Origin: Phaffia rhodozyma
Taxonomy: Eukaryota > Basidiomycota > Tremellomycetes > Cystofilobasidiales > Mrakiaceae
Direction of reading: 5' to 3'
Assembly: GCA_014706385.1 (NCBI GenBank)
Contig: JACGZH010000005.1
Coordinates: 434,001 to 498,000, forward strand
Length of the DNA: 64,000 nucleotides
Shown here: positions 51,499 to 64,000 of the stretch, one piece after another
How positions within the stretch are numbered: the first letter of the stretch is position 1
Layout of the letters: every line of letters starts with the position of its first letter
Notes under the pieces: generated by a model
Seen by the model: the letters and a program-made list of their open reading frames with translations, nothing else
What the model was told of the DNA's origin: nothing
Databases searched by the model: none
Translations under genes and position numbers: made by a program

Positions 51499-54400
51499 CT
51501 AAAGGAAGTGCTCCAAATCAAACTCCAAACCAGAACAAGGGTACTCGATCTCAAACTTGCCCAAGACTTCCGGGTGAAGGATACCGAGCACACCGATCTC
51601 GATATCCTTTGAACCTGACGAGACGGAAGGAAGGACCGAGCTCAAAGCGCCTTTCAATGTGTCGAGTGGTCCTTCGGTCGAGCTCGAGGAGGTCGAGGTC
51701 GGGGCTGGGTCAGCGGCTAGGTGGGCTTGGGGAGGAGCAGGCTGGGAGGTGTGTTCGACCGGTCTGTAGAAGATCGAAGCGGCTCGACCAGGGAAATAGG
51801 TTGGGTCTAGGAGCAAAAAAAAAAGCCAGAGATTTTCAATCAGATATCACATAGAGGTGGCCTTATGAAGAGGCAAAAGAGAGAAGGGATACAGAGAGGG
51901 AACATACTGGAGGTCTCCTTGATGTAGTATCCACTCTTAGCCTCACTCCTCTCGCTTCCGATGAACGCCACGCCCAAGATCTGCATCAATCGATCCAACA
52001 AACCATGGACAATCTCGAAACCAGCCGACTTGTTACTCCACAGACCGGCGACCTTCCTGATGTTTCTACTCTTTCTCTCCTCGGAAGCGTCCTGGATGGC
52101 AACGTCGGATACCTCAAAGATCTGAACAGGAAGAGGTAGTTGCTTATTCTCTCGAAGAGTTTTGAGAAGACCGGGAAGGAGAGAGGTTCGGACGATCTGG
52201 TATTCAACCGTTTTAGGATTCGACAGGGAAATCGCGTAGTTTCCAGGGTCCTTCTGGTTGAGCCAAGCAAAGTTCTCGTCGTGCGCGCACTGAATGGGAA
52301 GCAAAGGGTGTAAGTACGAGACGTCTCTCTATGTCGATGCACTCAAGACGGATTGAGGCTCTTGCGCTCAGCAGATTAAACTCACCAAGATGTAAGGCAG
52401 GACCTCGGTCCAACCGGCCATAGCGCACTCCTTCCTGATCAGATCCGACAGCTTGTTGATAGGCAATGGCCTGGCGATCGTGTTTGTCCTAGGGAACGTC
52501 TTTGGCAAGTTGTTGAACCCATAGGCAACCGCTGCGTCCTCCATGATATCACACTCGTGAAGAATGTCGGGTCGAGTCGGCGGGACCTGAACAATCAGCA
52601 CGTCCTCGTCCGAGGGAGAGACCGAAGCGTTAAGAGACATTCGGATGAGAAGCTCGGAGATTGATGATGGAGAGAGCGCAGGGGCGAAACCGGTGGCAGA
52701 GTTGATATAGGATGCCTGTGCAGTTGTCGACCGGGGGGTCAAGTTAGGGGTGATTCGGGAGGATCCGTCGGGAGAAATGATCTTGACGGGCTCGATCCTA
52801 CGAGTCCAAGCGTATATCGTTCCAGAAAGACAGAGATGTCGAGTGATGAGAAAAAGATAGTTCAACATGTCAGAGAGTAAAGAGATGTGCTTACGTGTAA
52901 GGAGTCTCGCAATACTCGGAGAACATGGTGGACATGATGGATGCTACGATTTCACTGTTTGAGGTTGCGCCAAGCCCGGTCGAGTGCGTCAGCATCTCTA
53001 TCTGTTCTCTTGGGGCCAGTCCGGATAGAGAGTAACAGAAAACTCTGTGCGCGACTCACAGCTTGGTAGGATCAGCAGCGGCCATATCAATGAAGACGTT
53101 TCGCGTGTTGAGCGTGATCTTTGAGTCTGGTATGCGAAGAAGAGGGATAGAGGTTAACGGTTTGAATGCGATGTTCCAATGCATTGTAGGGCAAAAGTCA
53201 GCACCAACGTTCAGAGTTGATGATAGGAGGCATGCTCAACACTCTGTCCTCTGCGTCATAGATGATAGGGTAGACGGGAGAGTCTTTGATGATGGGCAGG
53301 TACTTTCCGAGGTGTCGATCGGTCTGTAGAGCGTGCGTATAGAGCGTTTTCTGATTCAGCGGTCGAAGTCATCGATCAGAGAGGAAACAAGAGGGATGAC
53401 TGACCTCGTAGAGCGTCATAAGCTCCTCGGCAGTGTACTCTTTGTCCTTGTTGAGAGGAACGAACTTGATGTCCTTAGGAGCTTGAGCCTCGTATCTGAG
53501 AGGGGGATAGGGAGGGAAAGAAGATTAGGTCAGATATTGAGCTTCACGGTGTCCTACACGAAGACCGCATGATATACTCTCTACGGAGTGGTCCAAACGA
53601 ACGAGTAGATAGACTAACCTGAAAGGAGGGGTCAACTTGTCGAGATCATGGGTTCCGATAGCAACAAACTTTCGGTTACGGCATAAGTTGGAGTGAAGTT
53701 TGTCCTGAAGGTCGATGAAGCTCTTGTAGCTGGCCTCGGTGAGAGGCTCCTTGAGTCTGAGGATGGCACCGGCAAAGTAGGGCCTGATGGGAGAGGTCGA
53801 GGAGGAGATAGTGACCTCGAGAAGGGAGCTCGGTGTGGAGAGCTTGTAGTCAGGGGGAGACTGAAGGTTGAGGAAGATTCGGAGAGCTCGAGCAAGTCCC
53901 TCGATGCACAGAAGGTCGTATCTGTTTAGGAAGTGAGGGAGAGTAAGGAGAAGAGAAAGGAAATGGCTGAGCACGGGTTTACTTGGTGGTAAGTTTGAGC
54001 GTTTGACTGGAAGACCTACCGGTTGGCCGGAATCTCGATTTTGAGGACCTGTTTGAGGGATGGCCGAACGTTGCGATGGGAGTGAGTTCTAGTGTCTAGG
54101 TTCTCAAGTAGCTATGGGCCCAGATGCAGAGATAGAGGCTATACTTACCGGCTCCTCGGTCGGTAGTCCGGCCTTTTTGGCAGCGGCGACCTCCTCGGTA
54201 GTCTATCCAGCAGGGAGAAGACAAGGAAGAGGAGGAAGAAGATGAGATTCGATTAGGCGAACAGGTGAAGAGAGGAGAACAAAAAAACAACGGGCTCACG
54301 TCTTCGTCTAACTCGATTCCAAAGTCGAAGCAGAGCTGATCAAACTCGACTTGGGCTGAATTGCAGAGATGGAGAAGCGAACGAGAAGTCGTATGTAAAA

Positions 54401-54547
54401 AAAGAAGAGAAAAGAAGAGACCGGGTTGGTGACCGAGGATCAACAGCGTTTCAAACACCACCAAACGGGAACGGAAGGACAAGACTGACTGTACTCCTTC
54501 TCGAGTCGCTTGTAGAGCTCGGCCTTGTCTACAGAGATGGTGGGCAT
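51499..54547 (-). CDS. FRS1: Cytosolic phenylalanyl-tRNA synthetase beta subunit
   Basis: The beta subunit of the (alpha-beta)2 PheRS holds the editing and tRNA-binding modules. From [19 protein letters not shown], the protein has [15 protein letters not shown], the B1-type [20 protein letters not shown], the editing B3/4 part ([31 protein letters not shown]), [21 protein letters not shown]5 ([20 protein letters not shown]) and the catalytic-like core ([31 protein letters not shown]). The C-terminus [15 protein letters not shown] is separated from [18 protein letters not shown] by about 50 Ala/Pro/Ser/Thr-rich residues, an insertion not usual for the family. The end is [10 protein letters not shown], stop at 51499-51501. 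It is convergent with the chromodomain gene, only 62 bases between stops. Confidence 0.95.
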
Positions 54548-55057
54548 GGCTGATTGAGGATGGTCGGAGGTATGGTCTGGGTGTTCTGAGCGTTTGAGGA
54601 TGAGCGGGGAGAATGTTTCCTAGCAGGCAAAAAGAGACGGTGAAATTCGGGGGTGAAATTCAAGGGGGAGATTTGCCATGAAAGTTGGATTTTCAAAAAT
54701 CACTGAAATTTGACACTTGCCGCCAACCGTCCTGGTTCGTGCCGGTTCCAGATCCGGTTCGATGTTCCCGGGCTTACCTCATCAACGCCCGATCGATGGG
54801 CCATCCGATCTGCCGGCCAGGCCACGTCGTCACAGGCACGCCCTGCTGCGTGTGCGATCGATCGACCGGCCGGTCAGGAACTATCGCGCACAGACCGCGC
54901 CAGAAAATCTCCACTCAGGGCGCGAGAGCGACCGTGCCTGGTAGTTTGCTCGTCCTCCTTCTCTTTCTCTTTCAAACGCTCACTCACTCGTTCAGCTTCT
55001 TTCTCTTCTTCCCTCTTTCGACGTCTTCACTCGCTCGCTCGTTCGCTCAACCATCAG
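54548..55057. promoter_or_regulatory. Divergent promoter region
   Basis: This 510-base gap lies between the FRS1 and PhnP-like genes. It is locally GC-rich, with a GATCGATCGACCGGCCGGTC palindromic stretch near 54857-54876 and C/T-rich sequence before the right-hand ATG. No TATA box or gene is clear. Confidence 0.5.
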
Positions 55058-57135
55058 ATGGACAATCAGGATCTGGAGATCATCTTGCTCGGAACAGGTG
55101 AGTCTCGCTGCTTTGTTCGGTGATTTTTGTGGATCAGTCAACGGGACAAGCAGCTCAGCCTTGCACCTTACCCGCTCTCCCTCCGTCGATAGGTACATCT
55201 GGCCAGCTACCGAACGTATCATGTCTGACGAATCATCTCGATCCAAACCCAAGACCGGCGTGTAGGACTTGTCTTTCGACAACGACAGCCGAAGGCAAGA
55301 ACAACATCCGCAGAAACACTAGCGCGGTCGTCAGAGGGAAACGTCCAGATGGCTCGAAATCGTACAGTCCTCCTGTTCTTTACTCTTCCCGTCTTTCCAC
55401 CAAGAGCCTTGTCCCATCCCGCATCTCGCCTCGTGCAGGTCCAGTCATTACGCGCCGGATCGATCGATCGGAAAATCTACTACTCATCGGCTTAGATGTG
55501 GACGACCAGTACTGATCTAATATGCTTCTGGTTCTTCCTCTTTTCTCTCTTCCTTTCCCTTCTCCCTCCTGCTTCCTCCTCCCTCGGCCTCTCCTCCCTT
55601 TCCTTCAACACAGGCTGATCCTGATCGATTGCGGAAAGAGTTTCTTGAGCTCGGCTCTCGAGTTCTTTCCCAAGTTTGGACTCCGAAAGATTGGTTCGTA
55701 CATATGCCGGCGTTTTCGAATCCTTCTGCAAGAAAAATTTCGTTGAACGGATAGATGTTCATTACGCTTACCCTTCATCTCCCTTTCTTTCTCCTCCACA
55801 GACGCCGTCTTGCTCACTCACGCTCACGCTGATGGTATGATCCTCTTCTCCATAGCTTTCCATCTCCCTTCATGTATCCTATCAGCTTACAATCATTCTC
55901 TGCTTTCCTTGTAGCCATCAACGGACTAGACGACCTTCGCGGGTGGACCCTCAAGGGAGTTATTCAGCCTTTTGTCAAAGTTTACGTGGTGAGCAGCTCA
56001 CTCCTCTCCGAAACAAAGCTTGGATCGATCTACTCCTCAACATACTTATGTAATCGATTCCTCTCCTTCATCAGAGCGCGCACACATTGTCCGAGATTGC
56101 TCGATCGTGGCCCTACATGGTAGAGTCCAGCAAAGCGACCGGCGGAGGAGATGTTCCTGCATTTGTAAGCTATCATGACTCGCTTGGTCCCCTATAAGAC
56201 GAAGCGGCTACTTATCAGGCTTCTCATCCATTCAACCACCATACAGGAATGGATCGTGATTGACGAGAACCGAGATTTCTTTGTGGAGGGAATCCGGGTA
56301 ACCCCCTTGAATGGTATGTCTCCCTCTCTGTCCAACTTTCTCCTCGGCCAAAGTTGGCCACGTCATTTCCTCTCGAACTTTGCGCTCACTGTCTCCATGT
56401 CCATCGCTCACTTGCCTTCCTTCAGTCCACCATGGAAGGTTCTTTGACCCACCGCCTGCCGCACCCACTAACTCTTCTCCCAACCTTCCGACATGCTCTG
56501 ACTCTCTGTCCGATGCGATCGCTCCTCCGCCGGGTCCGGCCCCTATTCGTCCATTCTTCTGCCTAGGTTTCATCTTCCATCCGTCCATCGTTTATCTCTC
56601 AGATGTGTCATACATCCCGGAATCTGAATGGTCGAAACTCCTTTTGACGCCGCTGTCGCTGGATGCGCTCACTTCCTCTGCATCCACGAACGCGCCGATG
56701 TTCTCTCCGGCTCCTATGGATCAATTAACTCCTCCTGCCTCCCCACCGGCCACTCCTCTCGGCATGTCTGCATCCGACTCTCCTGCCTGGCCTGTCCTTT
56801 TCCTCGACTGTCTCTTCCTTCAGGAGCATCCGTCTCACTTTGGAATCCTACACGCCCTTACCACCATTCTCCGTCTTCAACCAACCAGGACGTACCTCAT
56901 GGGTTTCTCCCACGCATTGTCTCACGAGGAATGGACCGCGCTCGGCCAAGATCTCGACGGTACTAGAGAGCAAGGAAAAGAAGAGGCGATCGTCCAGACA
57001 GCTAAGAGCTTGGCGGGCGAGGTTTGGGAAGAGGCAAAAAAGAGAGCTGTGTCTGTCAGACCAGCCTTCGACGGTCTTAGGATCGAGTGTGAGGTCGACG
57101 CGAAAGGTGGCATCCATGTGAGAGAGTTGGACTAG
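55058..57135 (+). CDS. PhnP-like metallo-beta-lactamase-fold phosphodiesterase
   Basis: The protein belongs to the MBL-fold hydrolases closest in motif to PhnP-type cyclic phosphodiesterases; the substrate is unknown. The start MDNQDLEIILLGTG joins in phase 1 to TSGQLPNVSC and then CRTCLS, a Cys pair like the extra zinc site of PhnP. Next are LILIDCGKSFLSSALEF and the metal motif HAHADAINGLDDLRGW, in which the usual second His of H-x-H-x-D-H is Ala, as in eukaryotic relatives. Further on, VTPLNVHHGRFF, IVYLSDVSYIPE, LFLDCLFLQEHPSHFG and LMGFSHALSHEEW supply the later ligands. The end is GIHVRELD, stop 57133-57135. About seven exons. The fold is certain; the reaction is not. Confidence 0.85.
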
Positions 57136-58298
57136 TCTTGCCGGGTCCGACTGTGTTTCTGTCCTTTTTTTTCTCTCTCTTTTCTTATCATCGGATTGTT
57201 CTTCTCGCTTTGTCTTTCTTCTGTTTTTGCATAGAGTTCGGTTTGTTCTTTTTTTTGTCTGCCTTGCTCTTCTTGAGTACTCTGTCTGCCTGATGTATTT
57301 TCCTACCATACCCCATTCACCACTCGGTCTCGCTATTCTACGTACTTTTCTCTCTCCCCCGGTCTCGCCTTATGGCGTCATGCGCTTTTTGTTTTTTGTT
57401 TTTTTGTTTTTTTTGTATTCTGTTCTCCTCTTTTCCAACTACATGTCATACTAGATGGGTTGACTCTAGACTCTCTCTTTTTCCATTCTCTCTTTGTTCG
57501 TCGTTTCCTTCTAGAGAGACTAAACGAAACATTCTCTGGATGGAATTTCTTGAGATCAAGTAGAACGAACGCAAGGTACATGACAAGCTTGAAACGGGAG
57601 CACGATCGACAGTGCACGCAGAGGGCAAAAGATGTTGTTACATAGAATATGTTCTTTTTTCCGTTCACGAGAGCGAGTTTTCATGTTCAGTTCTAACATG
57701 TATGATCTATCGTATCGTGTCGTATCGGATAGAGATAGAGATAGAGATAGAAACAGAGACAGATGTATAAATGGAAAAAGTATAGAGCAGAATGTTATAG
57801 AGTTATTTGTTGTCTTTCTTCTGGTGCAAGAAGAACATGAAGATAATGAAGCAGAGTGAAGTTGTGTTTGTTGATTGATTGATTGATTGGTGGGTCGGTT
57901 GGTACAGATCGAGCAATGATAGATATGTTTATGAGGTTTGAAAATGTAGAGGATAAGAAGATGAATGAAAAGGGAAGGAAAGAAGGAGGGGCAGACATAA
58001 AACAACAAGGAAAAAAAAAAAAGACACAGGAAACTGTAGTAGTCAAAGTAGAGAAGAACGATGAGATTGTGATGAGATAACTTTTCGTAAATGAGGAAAG
58101 GATGAGCCAGATAAATTGGCAGATACATAAAAAGAACTTTTGTCTTTCTTCTGGAAGCGGGCAGGCATATACGTACAGAAACATGTAAGCTAAGCAGGTC
58201 GTTGTATATCACGTTCGGTATAAAGGAAACATCTTGATTTCAAAGCGGGGAGGGGATAAAGAGCAGACGAGCAATAGCGGACTGACACTGAAGAAGGT
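57136..58298. other. Long convergent intergenic region with simple repeats
   Basis: This 1163-base gap lies between two 3' ends. It contains T-rich runs (about 57388-57418), GATAGA repeats (57728-57750), (TTGA)n at 57871-57890 and an A12 run near 58010. Open frames here are low-complexity and resemble no protein. I see no tRNA or other RNA gene. Confidence 0.5.
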
Positions 58299-61200
58299 TT
58301 AGAAGAGAGGGTTCTGTTCAACCCCAGAAAGATCAATAAAAAGATCCCGAATGTCGAAGTATGATCAGTCTCTCATAACAGACAAGAAAAACACGGAGGA
58401 GACATGGGACTTACAAGGAACGAGCAAAGGACGAAACCTTTTTGACCAGCAGATGTTATTCCTAATAGCAAGCCATCATCCTCGACTGTAGATAGACGTG
58501 AAAGTACCAAGGAACGTGTGAGGACGAAGTACATTTTTTTATTTTATTATTTTAAAAAAAGACTGTAACACTTACGTCCAACATCAAGAGGAAAATGATC
58601 GGGCAACTCGTCGACTCGACCGACTTCCTCAACGATATCGATAATCTCACCCCGTTTGCTAAATAAATAAAAAAAGACAAAAAGATTTAGCAATATATCG
58701 CTACGAGCTGCCTCAACTTTTCAAGGAGCTTACATTCTCAAGAATGGGTTGCCCATGAATGACAGCTCGACCCCTTGAAGATCAAACTCTGCCACACACT
58801 GGCACCTGTAAAGGACCTCTTCCCTCTCGCCTCCGGCAGATCTTGAGGATTTCATCAGATTCAACTTGGTAGGAGTCTCACCCGGACCCTCCTCTCCCTC
58901 AGTCTGATCGAAACTCCTCTCTGCAAACGAGGGTGACCTTGGATCGATCGATCTGAGTGAAGCAGGTGACAAATGAGGAAGCGACGCGCGTTTCTTCGGA
59001 GACGGGGTAGCATGAACATTTGTTATCTTCTGGATGACAGACTCTCCAAAATGAGACGACTCGGACCCTTCGAAACTCATCGCAGACAGAGCAGGCCCAA
59101 TCGAGTTGGCCGAAGAAACCGATCGACGATCCGAGTTCAATTGCATAGAGCTATCTGACCTGTTTATGGCGCAGGATGGTGTATTGGTGGCTGAAAATAT
59201 TCCGAGGCTCGTAGAAGATCCTTTCTCGCTTTCGGTTCGGTCAGACTCGCCTCGCTGACTTGGTTTCTTACGAAGGTTGGACATGCCGTTCCTGGCAAGT
59301 ATCTCCTCGGATGTGTTTGGCATTGGAGGGTGATCCGTCGTTGCTGGATTCGGGCGAGCGATCGTACTGAGAGATGACGATCTTGCTCGATTAGAAGAGA
59401 CCGAGTTTGGAGTAGAGATGGCGGAAGACGAAAAATTGGAACTGCGCGACGAGGGGTAGCTCTGTTTCCTGCGTAGATTCGATTGATGAGAGCTTGTAGC
59501 TATACGGACTGGTGCATCCAGCAAGCGAACCGAAACTGAAATAGAAGGTAAGATATGAATCAGCATATCTCGCGACAAGATTGGTGCGTATCCAGGCGAA
59601 GAACCAAGAGAAAGACACTCACTCTTCTTGGTGATGTTTAGCGCCTCCATCATTTCACTAGGACGAGCAGATGCCTCTTCCCAAGCTTGGATGATGGCCA
59701 AACCCCCACTGATGATACCAACTCCTTCAGGATCAGGGGTCACAGGTGGATATTCTGCCCAGAAACAAGATAATAGAGCATGTACGCCTCGATAATATCG
59801 AGCTTGACATTCCATCAACGACCGAACGACCATATGCAGAATGGCGGCGAAACCCTCGAGAAGCAAGGGGAGCTCAATTAGGAGTTGTTGATGAAGAGCG
59901 ATAAAGATCTCAGCGCCATTGACGATATCCTGAGGGAATTTGTCAATGTCACTTCCACGAGCTTTGGCAGTAGTAACTTTATTGTAGTCTGTAACGAGGA
60001 AGTTCCAACCAGAGACAGATCAAAAAACGCGTTCAATAAACTATTAATCATTGACGATGTGACTGCAGAAAACAGATGTGACCTACCTTCATGCTTTGCA
60101 TTTCGTTTAAGGATGATTGTGCGAGGTCCCTCACACATCTTAGATAATTTGCTCACAGCAGGCGAGATGGATCTTCGTAGTTCCGATTCCTATATAACCA
60201 AGCATAACGAATAACGGGAAAAAGTCAACAACGGTCGGTGAACCAACTATATGACAGACTAGTGTAATCAATGGACGTGAAGATACTTACAAACTTCCGA
60301 TAGGGACCATCTAAGATCTGAACAACCGTATCTGTATATGCCTCGACTCTGATATCTTCTAATGATTCGATCCCTTGCAGATTGATCATTCGTCTCCAAT
60401 CCTCAATTATTTGCATCTGAGCAAGCCAGGTATCCTTGGTTCTAGACGCCAACCCATTCATCAACCCACTCATCCGCTTCCCAGCTGTCTCAGCTGATAT
60501 CAACTTATTGACTAGCCCAGCATACTCTTTTTCCGTCCTTCGGAGTTGTTCATGGAAGGCGACTGTAAAGAGTGAGGTTGAGGTCGCCCCTGTAGTGGTC
60601 GGAACAGAAACCTTGTCTTTTCTGAAAGCAGTCATAACCCCTCCTTTCTTGAACTTTCCGCCATGGTCTTTAAGAACCGAAGAGTGAGGATGACTCGCAC
60701 TGATCACCGCAGACTCCTTATCCTTTCTCATCACACTGCTGACAGTATCCTTTCGTCGTTTGATCTCGTTGATCTCATCAGCCAGGTGTCGAATATCGGA
60801 TGAAGCTTGTTTGATCTTGGAATAATCAGGATGAGATGAAGGAGTGCATTTGAGGAGATCGTCCAAAAGGAGTGGGTATTTCAGTAATCGTTGAACAGGC
60901 TTGATCAGCATCGATGGAAGGTCCCAGGAGGAAGTGAATGGTTGGACAAGCGCCCAGCATTCAGTAAAGTACGGGATGTATCGTTTGTTGGATTGAATCT
61001 CGAGCAACCGGGAGTTGGCAGCCGCTTGCCGGGGGCAGTATGAGGTAAACGCTTGCTTGATTCGGGGCATCTGTCAAGAAGAGAAGAAAACAGTTGAGAC
61101 GAGTATTTAGTACACAGTCAGACATGTTTGAATAAACGAAGAAACAAATTGGAAAAATTAACCATGTTGAGAAAAGCTTCTCCGACCATGTCCCACCCCT

Positions 61201-64000
61201 CTGTCTGGGCAGTCGTCCCGCAGACATCCTCTAACAGAGATGCAAACTCGTCTGCTAACACCGCCAACGCATCAAGGTTCAAAAAGATCGTCCTCAACTC
61301 TGCTGTCGAAGGTGGTCTCGCCGTAGCGTCGCCTTTGAATGAGGCCGTCATCGTCGAAGGCGAAGGCGATGAAGCTGGTTTTATCGGAGTCTTGGGTGAT
61401 GTCAGGGAGGGAAAGTATGAGGAAGATGTATTGGATCTCATGCTTCTTTGAGAGGCGGGCGATCTGAGCGGTTGGGGCGACGCGTACCCTCCGTTTGTTG
61501 ACAGAGACACCCCAGAGGAAGATACAGGACGCATAAGCAGTAACGAGAACGAGTGTTTACTAGTCTTATCCGCTGAAGAGCCTCCATCATCGACCGAGCT
61601 CCCTACGATATCCATGAGAGAGGTTTGACCAGTTTCAAATGTAGCCATAGAGCTCCGTCTGCTTCCTCCTACCGAAGGGAAGGTTGTCTGACTCTCCGAG
61701 GCAGCAACATCTTCTGGATGAGGATTCTGAGTCAACGAAATAGTGGAAGGCTGGAGTTGATAAATATAGACATCCCTGACAACCGCTAAATCTTGAGCAT
61801 AAGATCTTTCAGTCGTACGAATCTCGCTGAGTAAATGAGCCCGTTTTGAGGTGGGGGCCGAGTCCTTTTCAGACGTAAATGGAAGAACAGGAGAATGAAG
61901 AGGTTGAAAGACGTAGCGGTTGTACGAAGAAGGAGGAGGAGAGATGTTTTCGGAGTTTGTAGAATATACAGAAGCTGTCTGCGATCTAGAAGAGCGAGAA
62001 CGAGTTGGCGAAGAAACCACATGATCTGTGAGAGTGGAATGAACAAGATGATGAGATATATGCAACGACGGACGCAACAAACGAGCAGAAGGGACAAATG
62101 GACCGAAATGTGTAATCACCATTTACAGCCGTTGTGCTAGGCGAGCGAGATTGTGGTAAAGAGGCAGAAGCTGAAGGTAAGCGACGAGTCTGATCAGGTT
62201 CAACCTCGAGTCGCACAGGTGGCGTCTAATCGAAGAAAGGAAATGCATTCGTGTTAGGACCGAATCGGACATCACAAGGCCAAGAGAATGAGGAAAGATG
62301 ATTTCGTACCTGTTTGGTCAGTCCATTAAGAATGTGAGCCCCCTCAAGCAGTCCCACTCTTCGTTGCTTCTTTTGCCCATCTGTCGCGGATTGATCTTCT
62401 TCATCTAGCCAGAATGAATCCTTTGCCAGGATCTGAGATCTCGTCCGCTCTAGATCTCCCCGAGGTTTCCATTGCGCACCTGAGCTCTGGTCCGCCGCGT
62501 CCGTTCTCTGAAGCTTCTGTCTGATCGTGTCCTCATTTTCCTCTCCAGTGCGCTCATATTGCGGCTTTTCTTCAGTTGAGGATTCGATTAGACTGTTTGA
62601 GAAAGACTCGACCGACCCAGCGCTCGGCGAGCTCGGGTATCCTATAACAGGAGAGTCTCGAGTTGATACGCTTGTTCCGGATACACTTCGATGACGGAGT
62701 GGGTTCTTGGCAGGGACAGCCGGTGGAGTTGATCCTGTGGACATGACCCGTCTGTGAAGATTTGTCGACGGGCTAGAGCCCGAAGGGGGCGTCACATCTG
62801 ATGGAGTCGAAACATGGTGAATGGAAGATGAGGAAGAGGAAAGCGTGAATAGTTTAGGGCGGGAGGGTTGGGCAGATGACTCTACCGGCGGCAGATCTTT
62901 TGATACAGGAACAAGAATCGCGAGAGGCGCAGGAGCCTTTTTGCTTTTGGATGGAGACGTCTTTGATGAAGACAATTGATGTGTTGAGTAGAGAGATGGT
63001 GTAGCTGCGGGAGAATACGCACCTGGACTAGCCGAAGCCTCTGTTGAGCCCAGGAGAGGACCGTAAAGCGAGGTGCGGGATGCTGGATTAGAACCGGACG
63101 ACCCGGACGTCATGGTCGAAGAAGATGGATTCGTTGACGATGGTGAGGGAGCGCGAAGCTCGTTGATGTCAATGAACGGTGATGAATCGAGGAGAGATGG
63201 AAGTGCATGTGTGGACGTGGTGTTGACAAAAGAAGACCAGGATGGTCTTCTACTAAGTTCTGAATTGGATTGATCACTATATGTACCGCCGGTTCGATGA
63301 GAACTGATGTCAGATCCATGAGCTGAAGACTTCCTGACCCTGTTATCTGAATCGTGGCAAGGAAACAGAATGAACAAAGCCGAGCTGAATGAGGATGGGC
63401 AATTTTGACAGGGACAGAAAGCCTTGATCGTGAGTAAACAGATGAACGATACTAACCTTCTCTATTGCCGCCGTTCGTCTCATCCAGTTCGTTTGAATTG
63501 AACGACCATTCTTCTAAAGTTCTCTCGATGTCCTTGCCTGCCCTATTTGTCCGCCCAGGTTGATAGATCATATAAGGGCTACTTGTGGTTCCATAGCTTT
63601 CAGGATTGGATGCTCTCTTGTAGGGCAGGGTTTCCATATTAAGTCCCACAGGAAGAGATGACTGACGGGGTGGTGGGTTGTAAGAACGCATAGGGGTTGA
63701 CTGGAAAGGGATAGAAAACCGACCGTTGAGGGAAGAGGTAGGCAAGGCAATCGGAGGTTGCAGAGTCTGAGAAACCGATCGAAAAGACGGAGACTGATCT
63801 CGGTATGGAATGGTTGATGGAACTGGAGGAGGATTACTAGAATGTCGGGTATATGGCGACGATCCAGAAGCAGAGGATGACGGATGTGAAGGGGGCAAAG
63901 AATCAGAAGAAGAGTTTCCTCCCAACCGGCCTAGAAACCCAGAAGATTTCTTTCGGTTTGTGTTCGACGATGTAGCGTCGGCTGACCAGCCTTCTGATCC
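58299..64000 (-). CDS. RhoGEF with DH, BAR and SH3-like domains (Tuba/Gef1-like), 5' end missing
   Basis: This is a probable Cdc42/Rho exchange factor coupling membrane curvature to polarity. The 5' end lies beyond the right edge. The visible N-terminal part (about 62230-63950) is Ser/Pro-rich and disordered. The DH domain begins LLSEIRTTERSYAQDLAVVR and has LIKPVQRLLKYPLLLDDLLK, the signature helix. A BAR-like helical domain follows (AFHEQLRRTEKEYAGLVNKL, FPQDIVNGAEIFIALHQQLL, ARYYRGVHALLSCFWAEYPP). After a Ser-rich linker comes an SH3-like C-terminus (VAEFDLQGVELSFMGNPFLR, KRGEIIDIVEEV, GLLLGITSAGQKGFVLCSFL) ending NPLF, stop 58299-58301. DH-BAR-SH3 order is typical of Tuba/DNMBP and fungal Gef1-like proteins. 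Domains are confident; the GTPase target is inferred. Confidence 0.88.

Noticed and set aside
57556..58212. A 218-residue minus-strand frame rich in Phe/Leu/Ser
   Set aside because: It is produced by T/C-rich and A/G-rich low-complexity sequence with microsatellites and resembles no membrane protein family.

Overview
This 64-kb window is nuclear DNA of a budding basidiomycetous yeast. The genes are intron-rich, with mostly 50-100 nt introns, GT..AG ends and frequent GTAAGT/GTGAGT donors. Intergenic gaps are short and base composition is near even. Several products have a basidiomycete flavour: a BUD4/anillin-like protein, an ArAE/DUF2421 membrane protein, a DH-BAR-SH3 GEF and a WDR7 homologue. 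A Tremellomycete or Cystofilobasidiales yeast (Phaffia/Xanthophyllomyces-like) would fit, but the exact taxon is an inference from general gene structure. I see no transposon, CRISPR array, rRNA or convincing tRNA.

Layout, left to right: BUD4-like septum/bud-site protein (-); TCTP/TMA19 (+); membrane-anchored ER protein disulfide isomerase (-); CGI121, a KEOPS subunit (+); NSR1/nucleolin-type RRM protein (-); STE20/GCK-type kinase (+); ArAE/FUSC-like membrane protein (+); Myb/SANT protein (-); TPX2-like protein (+); TMEM14-family protein (-); WDR7/rabconnectin-3-beta homologue (+); mitochondrial uS13 (-); RTC3-like SBDS-domain protein (+); mitochondrial Mn-SOD (-); unknown disordered protein (+); complex I NDUFA1/MWFE subunit (-); chromodomain/coiled-coil/zinc-finger protein (+); cytosolic PheRS beta subunit (-); PhnP-like metallo-beta-lactamase-fold protein (+); DH-BAR-SH3 RhoGEF (-), cut by the right edge.

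Genes mostly alternate in strand, so many share divergent promoters. Three of these carry repeated motifs: ACGCGT boxes plus a 10-bp inverted repeat (Myb/TPX2-like), paired CACGTGA (TMEM14/WDR7), and four ACTACAAA copies (NDUFA1/chromodomain). No operon-like or biosynthetic cluster is visible; most genes are housekeeping or cell-polarity genes.

The most interesting items are very small exons fixed by protein conservation and splice phase: a 6-nt exon in TCTP, a 9-nt exon inside a PDI CGHC active site, and an intron directly after the ATG of TMEM14. The other is a multidomain chromodomain protein with an unusual architecture. Where I give exon coordinates, phases were checked by hand and sum to an intact reading frame; other genes are given as spans from supported start to supported stop.
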